Position numbers and translations under genes: made by a program | Assembly (NCBI GenBank): GCA_030065615.1 | Contig: JASJDR010000090.1 | Span: 1 to 33,740 of the forward strand | Length of the DNA stretch: 33,740 nucleotides | Reading direction: 5' to 3' | DNA from: Xenococcus sp. MO_188.B8 | GTDB taxonomy: Bacteria > Cyanobacteriota > Cyanobacteriia > Cyanobacteriales > Xenococcaceae | Notes under the pieces: model-generated | Seen by the model: the letters and a program-made list of their open reading frames with translations, nothing else | Databases searched by the model: none | Told to the model about the DNA's origin: nothing | Shown: positions 32,114 through 33,740 of the stretch, piece by piece | Numbering within the stretch: the stretch's first letter is position 1 | Layout of the letters: each line of letters opens with the position of its first letter

Positions 32114-33740
32114 ATGTCAAATTTATTTCGTAACATTTTTTCCAGCACTGCAAAATGGTCAATGTCAATGACAATTTTGCTTGCAGGAGTTGCTGCTCCA
32201 ACTTTTGCCCAAACATTAACTGAGTCAAGCTTAAAGCAGATTGAACAATATAGTGAACATAATAGTCTTGATTGGCAAACAGAAGGCTTTAACCAAGTAA
32301 CTAACGTCAACCAATTAAGAGATGTTTCCCCCACAGATTGGGCTTTTGAAGCCTTACGCAGTTTAGTAGATCGCTATGGATGTATTGTGGGTTACCCCGA
32401 TCAAACCTATAGAGGAAATCAAGCTTTAAGTCGCTATGAATTTGCTGCGGGTTTAAACGCTTGCTTGAATCAAATCGAGCGTCTTATTGCTTCTTCCGAA
32501 GCTGTACTCAGAGAAGATATTGACACTATAAATCGATTACTACAAGAGTTTGAAGTTGAACTGGCGAATCTAGGTGGACGAGTTGATAATCTCGAAGGTC
32601 GTGTTGCTTTCCTCGAAGACCATCAATTTTCCACTACTACCAAACTGAGAGGGGAAGTAATCTTTGGTTTAGGGGGGGTCGCTGCTGGTTCTAAGAACGA
32701 TGGCGATGATAATATCGATCAAATTACTGTATTTGGCGATCGCGTTAGGCTAGAATTAGAAACCAGCTTCTCTGGTCAAGATTTACTATTTACCCGTCTC
32801 TCTACAGGTAATTTTCCTTCTTTTACTGATGAAACAGGCACTTTTCAAGGAGATTTATCTTTTGCTCAACCAGAAGATAATGATATCTCTCTAGAAGTCT
32901 TGTTATATACTTTTCCTGTTGGCGACAGGACGGAAATTATTGTGGGGGCAGCAGGTACCGCAGCCGATGATTTTGCTAATACTGTTAGCGTTCTCGACGG
33001 TGATGGTGGCTCAGGGGCAATTACCAACTTTGGTACTCGAAGCCCGATTTATCTTCCGGCTGGCGATGCGGGATTAGCATTGATTCATAGCTTCAACGAT
33101 CTTCTTGAATTAAATGCGGGATATTTAGCGAATCCCGCCAACGAACCTACAAGTGGTAGTGGTCTTTTCAATGGACCCTTTTCTGCCTTGGGACAACTTG
33201 TTTTTACTCCTAATGATAATTTAACTTTTGCCCTCACTTACAATCACACCTATAAGCAAAGTGATACGGAAACTGGAAGTAGTTTAGCTAACCTACAGTC
33301 TTTTACTGCCAGTGATGAATTTCCCGACGGGACACCTACCGTAGCTGATTCCTATGGTGGCGCTTTTTCCTGGCAATTGGCCGATAAGTTCGTCCTTGGT
33401 GGTTGGGCTAGTTTTTCTAAAGTTACTGCCCTATCTACCTTAGACAATACTATTGATCGTGGTACTCAAGATATCTGGCAATGGGCTGCTACTTTCGCTT
33501 TCCCCGATCTGATTAGAGAGGGTAATATGGCAGGAATTATTGTTGGTATGGAGCCTTGGGTAACCTCCTCTAGTATCAATGCTCTAGGTGATGATGATAC
33601 TACTTCTGTACACGTTGAAGCTTTCTTCGAATATCAGATTAATGACAATATTGCCATTACTCCTGGTATTGTTTGGGTTACTTCCCCAGATAACAACAGT
33701 GACAATGATGATTTAGTTATTGGGGCGATTCGGACAACTT
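32114..33740 (+). CDS. Iron-uptake-type porin (SLH plus OprB-like barrel), partial
   Basis: The gene runs off the window, leaving 542 codons visible. A signal peptide ends near residue 33 (GVAAPTFAQ). An SLH domain follows (about 63-125; DVSPTDWAFEALRSLVDRYGCIVGYPDQ), which binds peptidoglycan. A coiled coil (about 125-175; LANLGGRVDNLEGRVAFLED) then leads into a beta-barrel region with alternating aromatic strands of the cyanobacterial carbohydrate-selective/OprB porin type. This architecture is the major outer-membrane porin of cyanobacteria, several members of which are needed for iron uptake. The start is ATG 32114, with GAGGA 10 nt upstream. A Fur-like site overlaps the probable promoter. 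It follows the irpA/di-heme pair in the same direction after 264 nt. Confidence 0.9.
   Translation, partial: MSNLFRNIFSSTAKWSMSMTILLAGVAAPTFAQTLTESSLKQIEQYSEHNSLDWQTEGFNQVTNVNQLRDVSPTDWAFEALRSLVDRYGCIVGYPDQTYRGNQALSRYEFAAGLNACLNQIERLIASSEAVLREDIDTINRLLQEFEVELANLGGRVDNLEGRVAFLEDHQFSTTTKLRGEVIFGLGGVAAGSKNDGDDNIDQITVFGDRVRLELETSFSGQDLLFTRLSTGNFPSFTDETGTFQGDLSFAQPEDNDISLEVLLYTFPVGDRTEIIVGAAGTAADDFANTVSVLDGDGGSGAITNFGTRSPIYLPAGDAGLALIHSFNDLLELNAGYLANPANEPTSGSGLFNGPFSALGQLVFTPNDNLTFALTYNHTYKQSDTETGSSLANLQSFTASDEFPDGTPTVADSYGGAFSWQLADKFVLGGWASFSKVTALSTLDNTIDRGTQDIWQWAATFAFPDLIREGNMAGIIVGMEPWVTSSSINALGDDDTTSVHVEAFFEYQINDNIAITPGIVWVTSPDNNSDNDDLVIGAIRTT

Noticed and set aside
32023..32334. Minus-strand frame across the porin start
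   Set aside because: It overlaps the signal peptide and SLH region of the porin, which has clear domain evidence.

Overview
The window comes from a cyanobacterium. The octamer GCGATCGC (HIP1) occurs many times, base composition is AT-rich, and many genes belong to cyanobacterial families: a pyruvate kinase with a C-terminal swivel domain, a COP23 protein, an SLH-plus-porin outer-membrane protein, and IrpA-type imelysin. Kinases with periplasmic tails and abundant small dispersed repeats fit a large-genome unicellular, colonial or pleurocapsalean lineage, but I cannot name the genus. No tRNA, rRNA or CRISPR array was found.

Left part (1-6600). A membrane-anchored beta-propeller-like protein (minus strand) is followed by a repeat-rich stretch. 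This stretch holds an intact ParD-type antitoxin beside a truncated ParE toxin, a fragment of another gene, a clear 122-bp miniature inverted-repeat element with a 7-bp target duplication, and a 212-bp inverted-repeat-bounded element. A lone FdhF/YdeP-type molybdopterin oxidoreductase follows. An IS982 transposase tail then abuts the 3' end of pyk.

Middle (6800-20500). The genes are pyk (minus), a pentapeptide-repeat protein, a large membrane Ser/Thr kinase with a repetitive coiled-coil tail, a Gln-rich exported partner, yqeK (minus), a lipoprotein plus conserved partner, a doubly truncated Rpn/PD-(D/E)XK-like pseudogene, and a second membrane Ser/Thr kinase with a PsbP-like C-terminal domain. 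Convergent to that kinase lie a trypsin-like protease fused to an M23 peptidase and a COP23 protein. Two relatives of one small mobile element lie directly upstream of the two kinases. A 75-bp repeat occurs twice at the first kinase, once translated in frame inside it.

Right part (20600-33740). smc (minus) is followed by a GH13 alpha-amylase/branching-like enzyme, a remnant of an ABC transporter ATPase, and a small conserved protein with an OB-fold plus thioredoxin-like 2Fe-2S ferredoxin. The window ends in an iron locus: irpA-type imelysin, a translationally coupled di-heme oxidoreductase, and an SLH porin that runs off the end. Fur-box-like sequences precede irpA and the porin. Together these suggest an iron-responsive envelope module: outer-membrane entry (porin), periplasmic iron binding (imelysin) and redox handling (di-heme protein).

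The most interesting items are the trypsin-M23 fusion next to COP23 and a kinase, the repeat translated inside the kinase, a dispersed 35-nt hairpin family with co-varying stems, and the nested miniature element.
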